From the NCBI GenBank assembly GCA_030448245.1, contig JAUJNH010000008.1:91432-155431 (forward strand): 64,000 nucleotides of DNA. The letters run 5' to 3'. The notes beneath the pieces are model-generated. The model searched no databases. It was not told the origin of the DNA and worked only from the letters and a program-made list of their open reading frames with translations. This document shows, piece after piece, positions 33,642-43,585 of the stretch. Each line of letters starts with the position of its first letter. Positions within the stretch are counted from its first letter, which is position 1. The stretch is from Acidimicrobiales bacterium (GTDB lineage: Bacteria; Actinomycetota; Acidimicrobiia; Acidimicrobiales; JAUJNH01). The position numbers were made by a program, and so were the translations under genes.

Positions 33642-35345
33642 GTGACGGCACCGTGGACCCGGGTGACACCACCCTCGTCGGGCGCCCGCAGGGGTCCACC
33701 GCATCCCGGTGACGGTGCCCGTAGCGTCGGGCTGGATGTCCTGCGCGTCGGCTCGAGCGGTGGAAGCGGCCCTCCCCGCACACGATCCGGGTTCCCCCAC
33801 CCGGGCCGAGCGGGCACGGTGACCGACCTCCGACCGAGGGGGACCTCGACCCGCGCCTTTGGCGCCGGCCGGCGTGAGAGCCACGACGCCGGCGACTTCT
33901 ACGCCCGGTTCCGGCCCCCCGAGGTGTCGGACGACGACGCCGTCCACCCGCCGTTCGAGCTCGAGGAGCCGCTCGTGAAGGGCGACGCCCGGCACATGGA
34001 GGCGATCCCGTCGAAGTCGGTCGCCCTGGTGGTCACCTCGCCGCCCTACTTCGCCGGCAAGGAGTACGAGGAGGACCTCGGCCGTAACGGGGTGCCGGCC
34101 GACTACCTCGACTACCTCAGGATGCTGGGCCAGGTCTTCTCCGAGTGCGTCCGGGTCCTCGAGCCCGGCGGGCGGATCGCGGTCAACGTGGCCAACCTCG
34201 GCCGCAGGCCGTTCCGGTCACTTGCCTCCGACGTCACCCGGATCCTGCAGGACGACCTGGGCCTGCTGCTGCGGGGCGAGGTGGTGTGGGCCAAGGCCGA
34301 TGGCGCCTCGGGCTCGTGTGCGTGGGGATCGTTCCGCTCGGCATCCAACCCGGTGCTGCGAGACGTGACCGAGCGGGTGATCATCGCCTCGAAGGGCCGC
34401 TTCGACCGGGCGCTGACGACCGAGCAGCGGCGGCGGGCCGGGCTCCCCTCCAGCTCGTGGATCTCGAACGACGAGTTCCTGGAGGCCACCCTCGACCTGT
34501 GGCGCATCCCACCCGAGAGCGCCACCCGGGTCGGCCATCCGGCCCCCTTCCCCGTCGAGCTCCCGCTGCGACTCATCGACCTGTACACCTTCCAGGGCGA
34601 CCTGGTCCTCGACCCCTTCCTCGGCTCTGGCACCACCGCCGTCGCGGCTGTGCAGCGCGGCCGCCGTTACGCCGGCTACGACACCGACGGTGCCTACGTC
34701 GAGCTGGCCCGGCAGCGGGTGGCCGCCGCCGAGGCCGAACGGGCCGTGCCGTCCCTGGGCCGGCAGGGCGCGATCGAGGTCTCGGACGGCGGCGGTGGCG
34801 AGGACTTCCAGTCGCAGGCCACGGCCGAGGGGCGCGGGGCGCGGGCGCTGGCCGAGGCGGTCCTCGAGCGTGCTGGCTTCACGATCACGGCCAGGAACCA
34901 GAAGGTCCCGGGCCTGGGGATCACCGTCGGCATCGTGGCCGAGGATTCCCGGCGCGAACCCTGGCACTTCGACGTGACCGGCGCCTTCAGCACCACCCGC
35001 AGCGGGCTCGTCCACAACGGCACGCTCTGGGCGTGCATCGGGAGGGCCAGCCTGCTCACCCGCCGGGGGCTCCACCCCCTGGTGCTCCTCACCTCGCACC
35101 TGCCGCCTCGCCGCAGCACCGGCGACCGCGCCCTGCGCGAAGTCGGTCCGGCCGCCATTCACGACGCCATCGAGATGCTCTCTGCCGAGGGCCAGCGCCG
35201 CCTGGCCGCCTACGCCGCCGGGGGGCGCCGGCACCAACCCGCCGCCGGTTTCTGGACCGAGCCCGAGCTTGACGGCTGCACCCACCCTTCGGCGGGCAGC
35301 ACCTCGGCCGGGAAGCCGCCTAGAAGCAGAGCGGGCCCGCCCTGA
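33642..35345 (+). CDS. DNA methyltransferase (N4/N6 amino-MTase) with additional C-terminal domain
   Basis: TSPPYFAGKEYEEDL (catalytic SPPY) and DPFLGSGTTAVAAVQRGRRYAGYD (SAM motif I); about 170 aa C-terminal extension. True start uncertain (probably downstream of 33642). Confidence 0.85.
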   Translation: MTAPWTRVTPPSSGARRGPPHPGDGARSVGLDVLRVGSSGGSGPPRTRSGFPHPGRAGTVTDLRPRGTSTRAFGAGRRESHDAGDFYARFRPPEVSDDDAVHPPFELEEPLVKGDARHMEAIPSKSVALVVTSPPYFAGKEYEEDLGRNGVPADYLDYLRMLGQVFSECVRVLEPGGRIAVNVANLGRRPFRSLASDVTRILQDDLGLLLRGEVVWAKADGASGSCAWGSFRSASNPVLRDVTERVIIASKGRFDRALTTEQRRRAGLPSSSWISNDEFLEATLDLWRIPPESATRVGHPAPFPVELPLRLIDLYTFQGDLVLDPFLGSGTTAVAAVQRGRRYAGYDTDGAYVELARQRVAAAEAERAVPSLGRQGAIEVSDGGGGEDFQSQATAEGRGARALAEAVLERAGFTITARNQKVPGLGITVGIVAEDSRREPWHFDVTGAFSTTRSGLVHNGTLWACIGRASLLTRRGLHPLVLLTSHLPPRRSTGDRALREVGPAAIHDAIEMLSAEGQRRLAAYAAGGRRHQPAAGFWTEPELDGCTHPSAGSTSAGKPPRSRAGPP

Positions 35346-35979
35346 CGTTGAAGGCGCCGCAGCGGTCCTTGGCGTCGACGTGGGCGTAGAGCTGGCGAAG
35401 GGTCTGGACGTCCTGCTCGTCCGGCTTGTCCGATCCGCCGCTCGGGTACATCAGCGAGCTCAGCCGCGGGTTGTGATCGAGGCCTAGGGCGTGGCCGAGC
35501 TCGTGGGTGGCCACGACCCGGCGGCGGGGCGCCTCGAGCCCGCAGTTCGAGCAGACGATGATGGCTGTTCCCCCGATGTGAGCCTGCTCGCGGTCGGGGC
35601 CCAGCCGGAGGTCGGTCAGCCCCTGCCGGTCGAGGTGCAGGTCGTCACCCAGCGACTGGTAGGGCTCCTGGCAGATCTCGATGCGGCTGCCTCCCGGCTT
35701 GCACGCACCGGTCCCGGAGGTCCACGTGAGGCGCAGTCCTGTCCCCGACGCCGTCTTGTTGAAGGCGGTTACGGCGTGACGGGAGGCTTCGTGCCACTTG
35801 CGGTCGCCGGTCTTGTCGACGACGACCAGCGTGCGGTCGTCGCTGCGCCAGTGCGGGATCAGGTCCACCCGCGACAGCGCTGACGCCACGCTCTGGTCCA
35901 GCATGAGCGCCAGGGAGGTGGCCAGCAGCACGATGTTCGCCATGCGGACGGCCCGGTACAGACTCGACGAGTGGTCCAT
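35320..35979 (-). CDS. Matrixin-family (M10-like) zinc metalloprotease, secreted
   Basis: N-terminal TM/signal MANIVLLATSLALML and HELGHALGLDHNP...SSLMYPS metzincin motif. Confidence 0.85.
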   Translation of the reverse strand: MDHSSSLYRAVRMANIVLLATSLALMLDQSVASALSRVDLIPHWRSDDRTLVVVDKTGDRKWHEASRHAVTAFNKTASGTGLRLTWTSGTGACKPGGSRIEICQEPYQSLGDDLHLDRQGLTDLRLGPDREQAHIGGTAIIVCSNCGLEAPRRRVVATHELGHALGLDHNPRLSSLMYPSGGSDKPDEQDVQTLRQLYAHVDAKDRCGAFNVRAGPLCF

Positions 35980-36098
35980 CTTGTCGTCGATCCTCCTGTG
36001 ATGTGGGCGGACGGGAGCAGCCGCAACCAATCGACGACGACCATGCCCTCGGAAGGAGAACCACCGCCGAGCGCCCGACATTCCGGGTTCCGCCCGGT

Positions 36099-38819
36099 TC
36101 AGCCGGTGTTGCGAAGCCCGGCGGCGATGCCGTTGATGGTGAGCAGGAGCCCCCGCCGCAGGAGCGGGTCGGGCTCGTGGCTCTCCCGCCACCGGCACAG
36201 GAAGTCCACCTGCAGGTGGCTGATGGGCTCGAGGTACAGGTCTCGCACGCCCAGCGTGCGGCGGAGGGCGGGCTGGCGCTCGAGCAGGGCGCTCTCGCCG
36301 CTGAGGGCGAGCACCTCGGCCACGGTCCGGTCGTACTCCGACTGGATCACGTCGAAGAGGTGGTGCAGCGAGGGGTCGACCAGCCGGTCGACGTATCGCC
36401 GGGCCACGCTCAGGTCCACCTTGGCCAGCACCATCTCCACGTTCGACACGAAGGTGCGGAAGAAGTGCCAGCCCTCGTACATCTCGGCCAGGGCCGGGCT
36501 CTCGCCGGCGGCCCGGGCGGCGGCCAGCCCGGAGCCGACGCCGAACCAGCCGGGGACGATCTGGCGGGACTGGGTCCAGGCGAACACCCAGGGGATGGCC
36601 CGCAGGGAGTCGACGCCGTCGGATGCGGCCGACTGGGCCCGGCGGGCGGGGCGCGACCCGATGTTGAGGCCGCTGAGCTCCTCGACGGGCGTGGAGGCCC
36701 GGAAGTACTCGGCCATGCCGTCGGCGGCCAGGAACGAGCGGTAGGAGGACGCCGCCGCCGTGGACACCACATCCATCGTGCGGTCCCAGCGAGCCAGCAC
36801 GTGGTCCTCGAGCCTCGAGGTGCGGTGCAGCACGGTGGCCTCGGTCAGCGCCGCCAGCGCCAGCTCGAGGTTGTGCCGGGCCAGGCTGGGCAGGAGGTAC
36901 TTGTCGGAGATCACCTCCCCCTGCTCGGTGAGCTTCATCGGGCCCTGCACGACGCCGAAGGGCTGCGCCAGCACGGCGTCGTGGGTCGGACCACCGCCCC
37001 GGCCCACGGTGCCGCCCCGGCCGTGGAAGAGCCGCAGGAGCACGCCGTGGCGCCGGGTCACGTCGCGGAGCATGCGCTGCGCCCGGTGGATCTCCCACTG
37101 CGAGGTGGTGATGCCGGCCTGCTTGTTCGAGTCCGAGTAGCCGAGCATCACCTCCTGGACGTCGCCCCGCAGCCGCACGACGTCGCGGTAGGCCGGCTCG
37201 CAGAGCAGCTGGTCCACCATCTCGCCGGCCGCGCGCAGCTCGTCGACCGTCTCCAGCAGGGGGACGAACCCCACCCGGGCCACGCCGCAGTGGACGTCGA
37301 CCAGACCGGCCTCACGGGCCAGGACGACGGCAGCCAGCACGTCGTCGGCCCCCTTCGTCATCGAGATGATGTAGCTCTCGACGGCGTCGGCGCCGAAGCG
37401 GTCGAGAACCGAGCGGAGGGTGGTGAACAGCGAGAACGTCTCGGCAGCCTCACCCTGCAGCGTGGGGACCGGCCCGAGCAGCGGGCGCCGGCTCTCGAGC
37501 TCGCCGGCCAGCAGCCGCACCCGTTGCCCGGCGTCGAGGCTGGCGTACGGCTGGCTGAGCTCCCCGAGCCGGTCGAACACCGCCTCCAGCGTGATGTGAT
37601 GGCGCTGGGCGTCCTCACGGATGTCGAGCGTGGCGAGCTGGAACCCGAAGCAGGTGACGGTGCGGATGAAGCGGGTCAGCGAGCCCTCGGCGATGAGCTG
37701 GCCCCGGTTGGCCAGCAGCGACTCGCGCATCAGCTCGAGGTCGTCGAGCAGGGCTGCGGCGTCGACGTACTCGTCGGCAGCCGGCACCAGTCGCCCCTCG
37801 GCCAGCCGCCGGCTGGTGTTGCGCAGCCGCTGTCGGATGAACGACGCCTTCAGCCGGTAGGGCTCCTCGGCGTTGAGCCGCCCGTAGCGCTCGGTGACCT
37901 GGGGCAGGTGGATGGCGTCGTCGGACATGCTGAAGGCGAGACCCTCGGAGACGCCGGAGATCTGGGTCGACGAGCTGAGCTCGGTGACCAGGGCGTCCAT
38001 GCCGGCGAGCAGCAGCTCGATCCCGAGGCTGTGCTGCTGCGCCAGCACCGCCTCGGTCACCTCCGGCGTGACGTGGGGGTTGCCGTCGCGGTCCCCGCCG
38101 ACCCAGCTGCCGAAGCGCACCGGGGCGGCGCTGCCGGGCAGCTCGGCCCCGATCCGGCCCAGCTCGCCCACGTAGTCGTCGACCACGCCGGGCACCACGT
38201 TGCGGGCCAGGTCGGACAGGTAGAACAGCACGGCGCCCGCCTCCTCGGTGGGGGTCGGCTTCTCGCGGCGCAGCTCGTCGGTCTGCCACAGCAGGTCGAT
38301 CACCTCGGCGAGGCGCTGGTCGATGCGGTGGTGCTCGGTGGCCCCGCTGCGGCTGCGCAGCTCGAGCAGCTCGCCCACCCGGCGCAGCTTCGTGAGGACC
38401 GACTGGCGGGCGACCTCGGTGGGGTGGGCCGTGAACACCGGGCGCAGCTCGATGTGGTTGCCGAAGCCGTGCAGCTCCTTCACCGCCTCGGGATCCGCCG
38501 CCACCCGGTCGGCCATCTGCCGGATGGCGCTGCCGTTGGCCACCCGGAGGCGATCGAGGCCGGCGGCCCGGTGCACCTGCTCGGCCGTGTTGGCCAGGTT
38601 GAAGTACGAGGAGAACGCCCGGGCCAGCGCGATGGTGGTGGGGAGGTCGGCGCTGCCGAGCACGGCCGCCATCTCCGCGTCGTGGCCCCCGTCCTGGCGG
38701 CTCAGCCCCCGCACCCGCTCGACCAACTGCAGCAGGTCGTCGCCCACCTGCCGCACCAGGGTCTCGCCCAGCAGCGTCCCGAGGAGGCGGATGTCGGCCC
38801 GAAGCGCGTCGTCCTCCAT
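36099..38819 (-). CDS. ppc: Phosphoenolpyruvate carboxylase
   Basis: FTAHPTEVARQSVLTKLRRVGELL, FGSWVGGDRDGNPHVTPEV, MLGYSDSNKQAGITTSQWEIHRAQ, LFHGRGGTVGRGGGPTHDAVLAQP, NTG C-terminus. Confidence 0.97.
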   Translation of the reverse strand: MEDDALRADIRLLGTLLGETLVRQVGDDLLQLVERVRGLSRQDGGHDAEMAAVLGSADLPTTIALARAFSSYFNLANTAEQVHRAAGLDRLRVANGSAIRQMADRVAADPEAVKELHGFGNHIELRPVFTAHPTEVARQSVLTKLRRVGELLELRSRSGATEHHRIDQRLAEVIDLLWQTDELRREKPTPTEEAGAVLFYLSDLARNVVPGVVDDYVGELGRIGAELPGSAAPVRFGSWVGGDRDGNPHVTPEVTEAVLAQQHSLGIELLLAGMDALVTELSSSTQISGVSEGLAFSMSDDAIHLPQVTERYGRLNAEEPYRLKASFIRQRLRNTSRRLAEGRLVPAADEYVDAAALLDDLELMRESLLANRGQLIAEGSLTRFIRTVTCFGFQLATLDIREDAQRHHITLEAVFDRLGELSQPYASLDAGQRVRLLAGELESRRPLLGPVPTLQGEAAETFSLFTTLRSVLDRFGADAVESYIISMTKGADDVLAAVVLAREAGLVDVHCGVARVGFVPLLETVDELRAAGEMVDQLLCEPAYRDVVRLRGDVQEVMLGYSDSNKQAGITTSQWEIHRAQRMLRDVTRRHGVLLRLFHGRGGTVGRGGGPTHDAVLAQPFGVVQGPMKLTEQGEVISDKYLLPSLARHNLELALAALTEATVLHRTSRLEDHVLARWDRTMDVVSTAAASSYRSFLAADGMAEYFRASTPVEELSGLNIGSRPARRAQSAASDGVDSLRAIPWVFAWTQSRQIVPGWFGVGSGLAAARAAGESPALAEMYEGWHFFRTFVSNVEMVLAKVDLSVARRYVDRLVDPSLHHLFDVIQSEYDRTVAEVLALSGESALLERQPALRRTLGVRDLYLEPISHLQVDFLCRWRESHEPDPLLRRGLLLTINGIAAGLRNTG

Positions 38820-38881
38820 GACATCGTCCACGGCCGCAGTCTCGCAGCCACACGTGTCCGGTCTGTTTCGACGACGCAGAC

Positions 38882-39744
38882 TCAACCCGAGGTGGCACCG
38901 GGCGGTTGCGGCCTGATGCCCGGATCCTGATGTGGCTGTTGGTCATCAGCCGAACGAGCCGCTTCTCCCCCGGTTCCACGGCAGGCGCCTCCCGTCCGGT
39001 GGGCCAGCTCCAACCGGACCGCGTCGGGATCCGGGGTGACCGGCGTCGGGCGCCCGGTCCCCCCGGCGGGGCTCAGGAAGACGTCGTGGATCATGACGGC
39101 AAGGGGGGCGAGCTGCCTCGTGGTGCGCGGCATGCTGTCGGGTAGGACGTCGGGGTACGAGGACAGGAACGTCGCCGCTGCTCGCACGGCGTCTCGCTCG
39201 GCTCGGTCGGCGGGGCTCGGGAAGCTGAACCGCCAGCGTCTCGACCGCCGGGCGATCGAGAGCTTCGACCGGTCGCCGACCTCCAGCCCGGCGGCGGGGA
39301 AGATGCGGCAGTCGTAGGTTCGGCAGGTCCTCGGGCGCTGCTCGTAGATCGAGCAGCGGTCGTCGATCAGCATCGGGCAGGAACCCCGCTCGTCATAGCC
39401 GAGCACGACGTGGCCGGGCGGCAGGCCCGGGGCCGGAAAGAGCAGCGCAGACGGGATGCGGGGAGCGTCTCGACCTCGTCAGGGGCGATGTGGACGAACT
39501 GCGAGGAGGTGCAGCAAGCCGTACAGCCGTCGCATGGCACGTCGGACCGACCCTCACCTGCTAGCGCGCCCTGCACCTCTCGAGGAGAAGCCACCAGCCG
39601 CCAGCTCGTCCTCGGCGGCCGGCTCATGAACTGCCACGAGGTGCCCATGTCCACCGGCCGACGGACCGGAGTCCGCCCGCCGCCGCGCCAGGGCCGTCCA
39701 CGACACAACGCTATCCGGCCCGTCGAACGAGCCCCGGGGACCAA
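38882..39744 (-). CDS. YkgJ-like Cys-cluster (zinc/iron-chelating) protein, frame interrupted
   Basis: VPCDGCTACCTSSQFVHIAPDEVETLP in ORF 39367-39744 and LGYDERGSCPMLIDDRCSIYEQRPRTCRTYDCRIF in ORF 38882-39406; one added base in the run 39460-39463 joins them (ETLPRIPSALLFPAPGLPPGHVVLGYDERG). Confidence 0.7.
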
Positions 39745-39937
39745 GGTCTACGGTGAGCCCTGTGACGGTGCCGGCAGGGCTGCGGCTGCGGGTTGATGAT
39801 CTCGAGATCGGGGCGCTGCCCCACGTCTGCGCGCTGACGAGGGACCCAGGGGAGGGTGTCGCCGCCGCCGGAGCCAAGGCCGACCACGCCGACGCCCGCG
39901 CCCACGAGCACGCCGGTCGGATTCACGGTTTGCGCCG

Positions 39938-40657
39938 GTGAGCCGGCCGGCACCGGCCCGGGGCGCAGACGGCGCGTCGGGAGTCGACTTCGTCAAGGGC
40001 CGCCGGCGGAACACGCCCTGGATCGTCGTGGGCTTGCTGCTCGCCGGGCTCGGCGGGCTGGGCGCCTTTGTCGCCGCCGCCACGCTCGCCGACAGGGTTT
40101 CGGTGGTGGTCGCGGCCCGCGACATCACCGCCGGCCGGCCGCTCGAACGGGCCGACCTCAGGACGGTGGACATCGGGGGGGGTGACGGGGCCCGAGCCAT
40201 CCCGGCCGGGCGCATCCCGACCCTGGTTGGTGCCGTGCCGGCGACCGACGCCGCCGCCGGGGCGATCCTGCACCCCGACCAGGTCCTGCCACCCGACCAG
40301 GGCGCCGGCCGGATGGTGATCGTGGGTGTGGCGCTGACGCCGGGGCAGTACCCACTGTCCGTGCTGCTCCCGGGCCAGGTCGTCCAGGTCATCGAGGTGA
40401 GCGGGGAGACGTCGGCCAGCACCGAGGAGACGGGCGAGGGTGAGGTGATCGGCGAGGCCACCGTCTTCGCCACAAAGGCGCTGTCGCGCACCGACGAGCT
40501 GCTCGTGTCCCTGCGGATCGAGCAGCGGTTCGCGGCCGAGGTGTCCGAGCGGGCCCAGCAGGGACGGGTGCGCCTGGTGGTCGTCGAGCAGCCAGGGACC
40601 ACCCTCACCGCGCCAACGGAGAGCTCCGACCGGTCGGTCAGCTCGCCTCGTCCATGA
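39938..40657 (+). CDS. cpaB: SAF-domain pilus assembly protein (CpaB/RcpC-like)
   Basis: TM helix then DRVSVVVAARDITAGRPLERADLRTVDIGGG (SAF domain); first gene of the Tad cluster. Confidence 0.75.
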   Translation: MSRPAPARGADGASGVDFVKGRRRNTPWIVVGLLLAGLGGLGAFVAAATLADRVSVVVAARDITAGRPLERADLRTVDIGGGDGARAIPAGRIPTLVGAVPATDAAAGAILHPDQVLPPDQGAGRMVIVGVALTPGQYPLSVLLPGQVVQVIEVSGETSASTEETGEGEVIGEATVFATKALSRTDELLVSLRIEQRFAAEVSERAQQGRVRLVVVEQPGTTLTAPTESSDRSVSSPRP

Positions 40658-41379
40658 CCGTGGTCGCAGTCGGTTCGGCCGGCGCCAGCCCCGGGGTCAG
40701 CGCCCTCGCCGTCGGCCTCGGCCAGGCGAGAGCGCGTCGCGGCGGGGGCCACATCGTGCTCGTCGAAGCCGATCCGGCCGGCGGGCGACTGGCTTCGCGC
40801 TTCGGGATGCCAGCCGAGCCGTCGCTGCTCAGCTTCGTCGCCGACGCCCGGCGGTGGCCGACCGCCGAGGTGCTCTTCGCGAGCACGAAGCTGATCGGTC
40901 GGCTCCCGGTCATCACCAGCCCGGCCGATCCCCGCCTCGCCCGCCACGCCCTCGTCGAGGGCGGGGCGACGGTGGTCGACTGCCTCCGCACCCACCAGGT
41001 GGACGGGGTGCTCGACCTCGGCCGGATCGACGACGAGAGCCCCACCCTGGCCCTCGCCGCCCGGGCCGACGTCGTCATCCTCCTCGCCCGGCCCCGGGCC
41101 GACGAGGTGCAGGCGCTCCTGTTCCGGCGAGACCTGCTCCGCAACGCCGGTTGCGAGCCGCAGCTCGTCACCGTGGGTGACGAGCCTCACAGTCCGGCCG
41201 AGGTGGCTGGCTTCGCCGGGATCCAGCTGCTCGCCGCCTGGCCGGACGACCCCGTGGCCTCCGCCCTCTGCGGCGGGCGGTTCACCAGCAAGCACCTGGC
41301 CAGGAGCCGGCTCTGGCGCACGACGCTCACGCTCGCCGACCGCCTCTTCGGCGAGGCACCTGCGGTACCCGGGCCGTGA
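40654..41379 (+). CDS. CpaE-like MinD/ParA-family protein
   Basis: MTVVAVGSAGASPGVSALAVGLGQARA...VLVEADPAGGRL; between cpaB and cpaF, degenerate P-loop. Confidence 0.65.
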   Translation: MTVVAVGSAGASPGVSALAVGLGQARARRGGGHIVLVEADPAGGRLASRFGMPAEPSLLSFVADARRWPTAEVLFASTKLIGRLPVITSPADPRLARHALVEGGATVVDCLRTHQVDGVLDLGRIDDESPTLALAARADVVILLARPRADEVQALLFRRDLLRNAGCEPQLVTVGDEPHSPAEVAGFAGIQLLAAWPDDPVASALCGGRFTSKHLARSRLWRTTLTLADRLFGEAPAVPGP

Positions 41380-42719
41380 CCGTGACCAGGGCCGCCAGGG
41401 CTGCCGCCCGTCCGCAGGTGCTCGACCTCGCCCTCGTCGCCCGGGTGCGCGACCTGGTCACCGACGAGCTGAGCGAGCGCCGCCGCGAGCGGGATCGCGC
41501 CCTCGGGCCGGCCGACGAGTCGGTCGAGGCGGCCTGGGCCGAGCAGCGGAGCTGGCAGGAGCTGGGCGAGGTGGCCCGGACGCGCATGGAGCGGATGGAG
41601 CCTCCCCTGCCCGAGGCCGTCGAGCAGGCCGTCGTCGAACGGGTCATCGCCGACCTGTACGGGCTGGGGGGATTCGAGCCGCTGGTTGCCGATCCCAGCG
41701 TCGAGGACATCTTCGTGAACGGGGCGGACCGCGTCTTCGTCTCCAGGATCGGGGGCCAGGTCGAGCCGGTCGACGCGGTCGCCGAGTCCGACGAGGCCCT
41801 CATCGAGCTCGTGAACCGATGGGCCTCTCGACTCGGGCGCACCGAGCGCCGGTTCGACATGGCCAACCCGCGGGTGAACCTCAAGCTCCCCGGCGGGTTC
41901 CGCCTGCACGCCATCATGGAGGTCACCGAGCGGCCGGCGATCACCGTGCGCTGCCCCCGCCACCGCGGTGTCACCCTGCGAGAGCTGGCGGGCGAACTCG
42001 GCACGATCGACGAGCGCCTCCGGCACGTGCTTGCGGCCGCCGTTCGGGCCCGGTGCAACATCATCGTCTCGGGCGGGACAGGCTCCGGCAAGACCACCTT
42101 CCTCCGGGCGCTCCTCTTCGAGGTCCCACCGCACGAGCGGATCATCACCATCGAGGACACGAGCGAGCTGGGCCTCTCGGCCTTCCCCGACCGCCACCCG
42201 AACGTCGTCGAGATGGAGACACGGGAGGCGAACCTCGAGGGGGTCGGGGCGATCTCGATGGTCGACCTCACCAAGGAGGTCCTGCGGATGTCCCCCGACC
42301 GCGTCGTGGTGGGCGAGGTCCGAGGGGCCGAGGCCATCTCCATGCTCAAGGCCATGGGCCAGGGCAACGACGGGTCGATGTGCACGATCCACGCCGACTC
42401 GGCCTTCGGGGTCGCCGGACGGCTGCGCATCTACGTGGCCGAGGGCACCGCGGGCCTGCCGGTGGCGGCCGTCGATGCCCTCACCGCTTCGGCCGTGGAC
42501 CTGCTCGTCCACCTAAAGATGGTCGAGGGTCGGCGCCGGGTCGTGTCGAGCGTGGTCGAGATCGAGAAGACCCCGGACAACCGGCTGCAGTACGGAGAGC
42601 TGTTCGTCGAGGGGGACGACGGACTCGCCCGGATCGAGCTGCCGCCGACCGAGCGGCTCCTGAGCCGCCTCGTCGCCGCCGGCCTCGACCCGGCCGCCGT
42701 ACGGCCGGACCGCCGATGA
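41376..42719 (+). CDS. cpaF: CpaF/TadA secretion ATPase
   Basis: IIVSGGTGSGKTTFLRALLFEVPPHERIITIEDTSELGL, RMSPDRVVVGEVRGAEAISMLKAMGQGNDGSMCTIHADSA. Confidence 0.95.
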   Translation: MTVTRAARAAARPQVLDLALVARVRDLVTDELSERRRERDRALGPADESVEAAWAEQRSWQELGEVARTRMERMEPPLPEAVEQAVVERVIADLYGLGGFEPLVADPSVEDIFVNGADRVFVSRIGGQVEPVDAVAESDEALIELVNRWASRLGRTERRFDMANPRVNLKLPGGFRLHAIMEVTERPAITVRCPRHRGVTLRELAGELGTIDERLRHVLAAAVRARCNIIVSGGTGSGKTTFLRALLFEVPPHERIITIEDTSELGLSAFPDRHPNVVEMETREANLEGVGAISMVDLTKEVLRMSPDRVVVGEVRGAEAISMLKAMGQGNDGSMCTIHADSAFGVAGRLRIYVAEGTAGLPVAAVDALTASAVDLLVHLKMVEGRRRVVSSVVEIEKTPDNRLQYGELFVEGDDGLARIELPPTERLLSRLVAAGLDPAAVRPDRR

Positions 42720-43585
42720 GCCCCCTCGCCGCCGCGCTCCTGGGCGCGCTCACGGTCGCCGGGCTCACCCTCGCGGCGGCCGGCTGGCGCGGTCTCCTGC
42801 CGTCGCTGGGCGGACCGGTCACGCTGCCGACCTCCGTCGACCTGCTGCAGCGGATCGTCCTGGCGATGGCCGGGTTCGTCCTGGCCTTCGTCGTCACGGG
42901 CTGGGTGGTCGCAGCCGGCTACGTGGCCTTTGGGGCGGCTGCCATCCCCACGCTGCGCCGGTCGAAGCGGGCGCGGAGCGACGCCATCGACCGGGTCGAG
43001 GCCATCGCCACGTGGACCGAGAGCCTGAGCGACACCGTGCTGTCGGGGGCCGGCCTGCGCAAGGCGCTCGTGCTGTCGGCGCGGGTGGCTCCGGCACCGA
43101 TCCATGAGGAGGTGCGCCGCATGGCCCAGCGGCTCGAGCACGAGTCGGTCGAGTCGGCCCTGGGGGGCCTCTCCTCCGACCTGGCCGACCCGGCCGCCGA
43201 CATGGTCATCGTCTCGCTGCTGCTGGCCATGCGCTCGCCGGCCGGCGGCCTGAACGAGGTCCTCACCTCCGTGGCCCGGACGGCCCGAGACGCCGCAGCC
43301 ATGCAGCGCCGGATCGAGGCCAGCCGGGCCCGGACCTACGCCCAGAGCCGCATCGTCTCAGGGACCAGCATCGTGTTCATCCTTGGTCTCGTGCTGTTCC
43401 GCCGCGAGTTCCTGCGCCCCTATGACGACCTGGTCGGCCAGGTGGTGCTGCTGGTCGTGGGCGGCTTCTTCGCGGTGTCAGGCGTCGCCATGTACCGCCT
43501 CGGTCGGCCGCGGGTGGCGGTGCGGCCCTTCGGCCGGGTGCAGCGGGTGGCCGAACGGCGGCCGGCCGGGGTGGACCAGCCGTGA
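42716..43585 (+). CDS. tadB: TadB-like type II secretion system F domain protein
   Basis: RRSKRARSDAIDRVEAIATWTESLSDTVLSGAGLRKAL...; multiple TM; ATGA overlap with cpaF. Confidence 0.85.
   Translation: MSPLAAALLGALTVAGLTLAAAGWRGLLPSLGGPVTLPTSVDLLQRIVLAMAGFVLAFVVTGWVVAAGYVAFGAAAIPTLRRSKRARSDAIDRVEAIATWTESLSDTVLSGAGLRKALVLSARVAPAPIHEEVRRMAQRLEHESVESALGGLSSDLADPAADMVIVSLLLAMRSPAGGLNEVLTSVARTARDAAAMQRRIEASRARTYAQSRIVSGTSIVFILGLVLFRREFLRPYDDLVGQVVLLVVGGFFAVSGVAMYRLGRPRVAVRPFGRVQRVAERRPAGVDQP

Noticed and set aside
36003-38930. 975-aa plus-strand ORF
   Set aside because: Shadow ORF antisense to ppc, which has clear family motifs.
39753-39941. Small ORF before cpaB
   Set aside because: No recognisable motif; composition-driven low-complexity ORF with conflicting frames.
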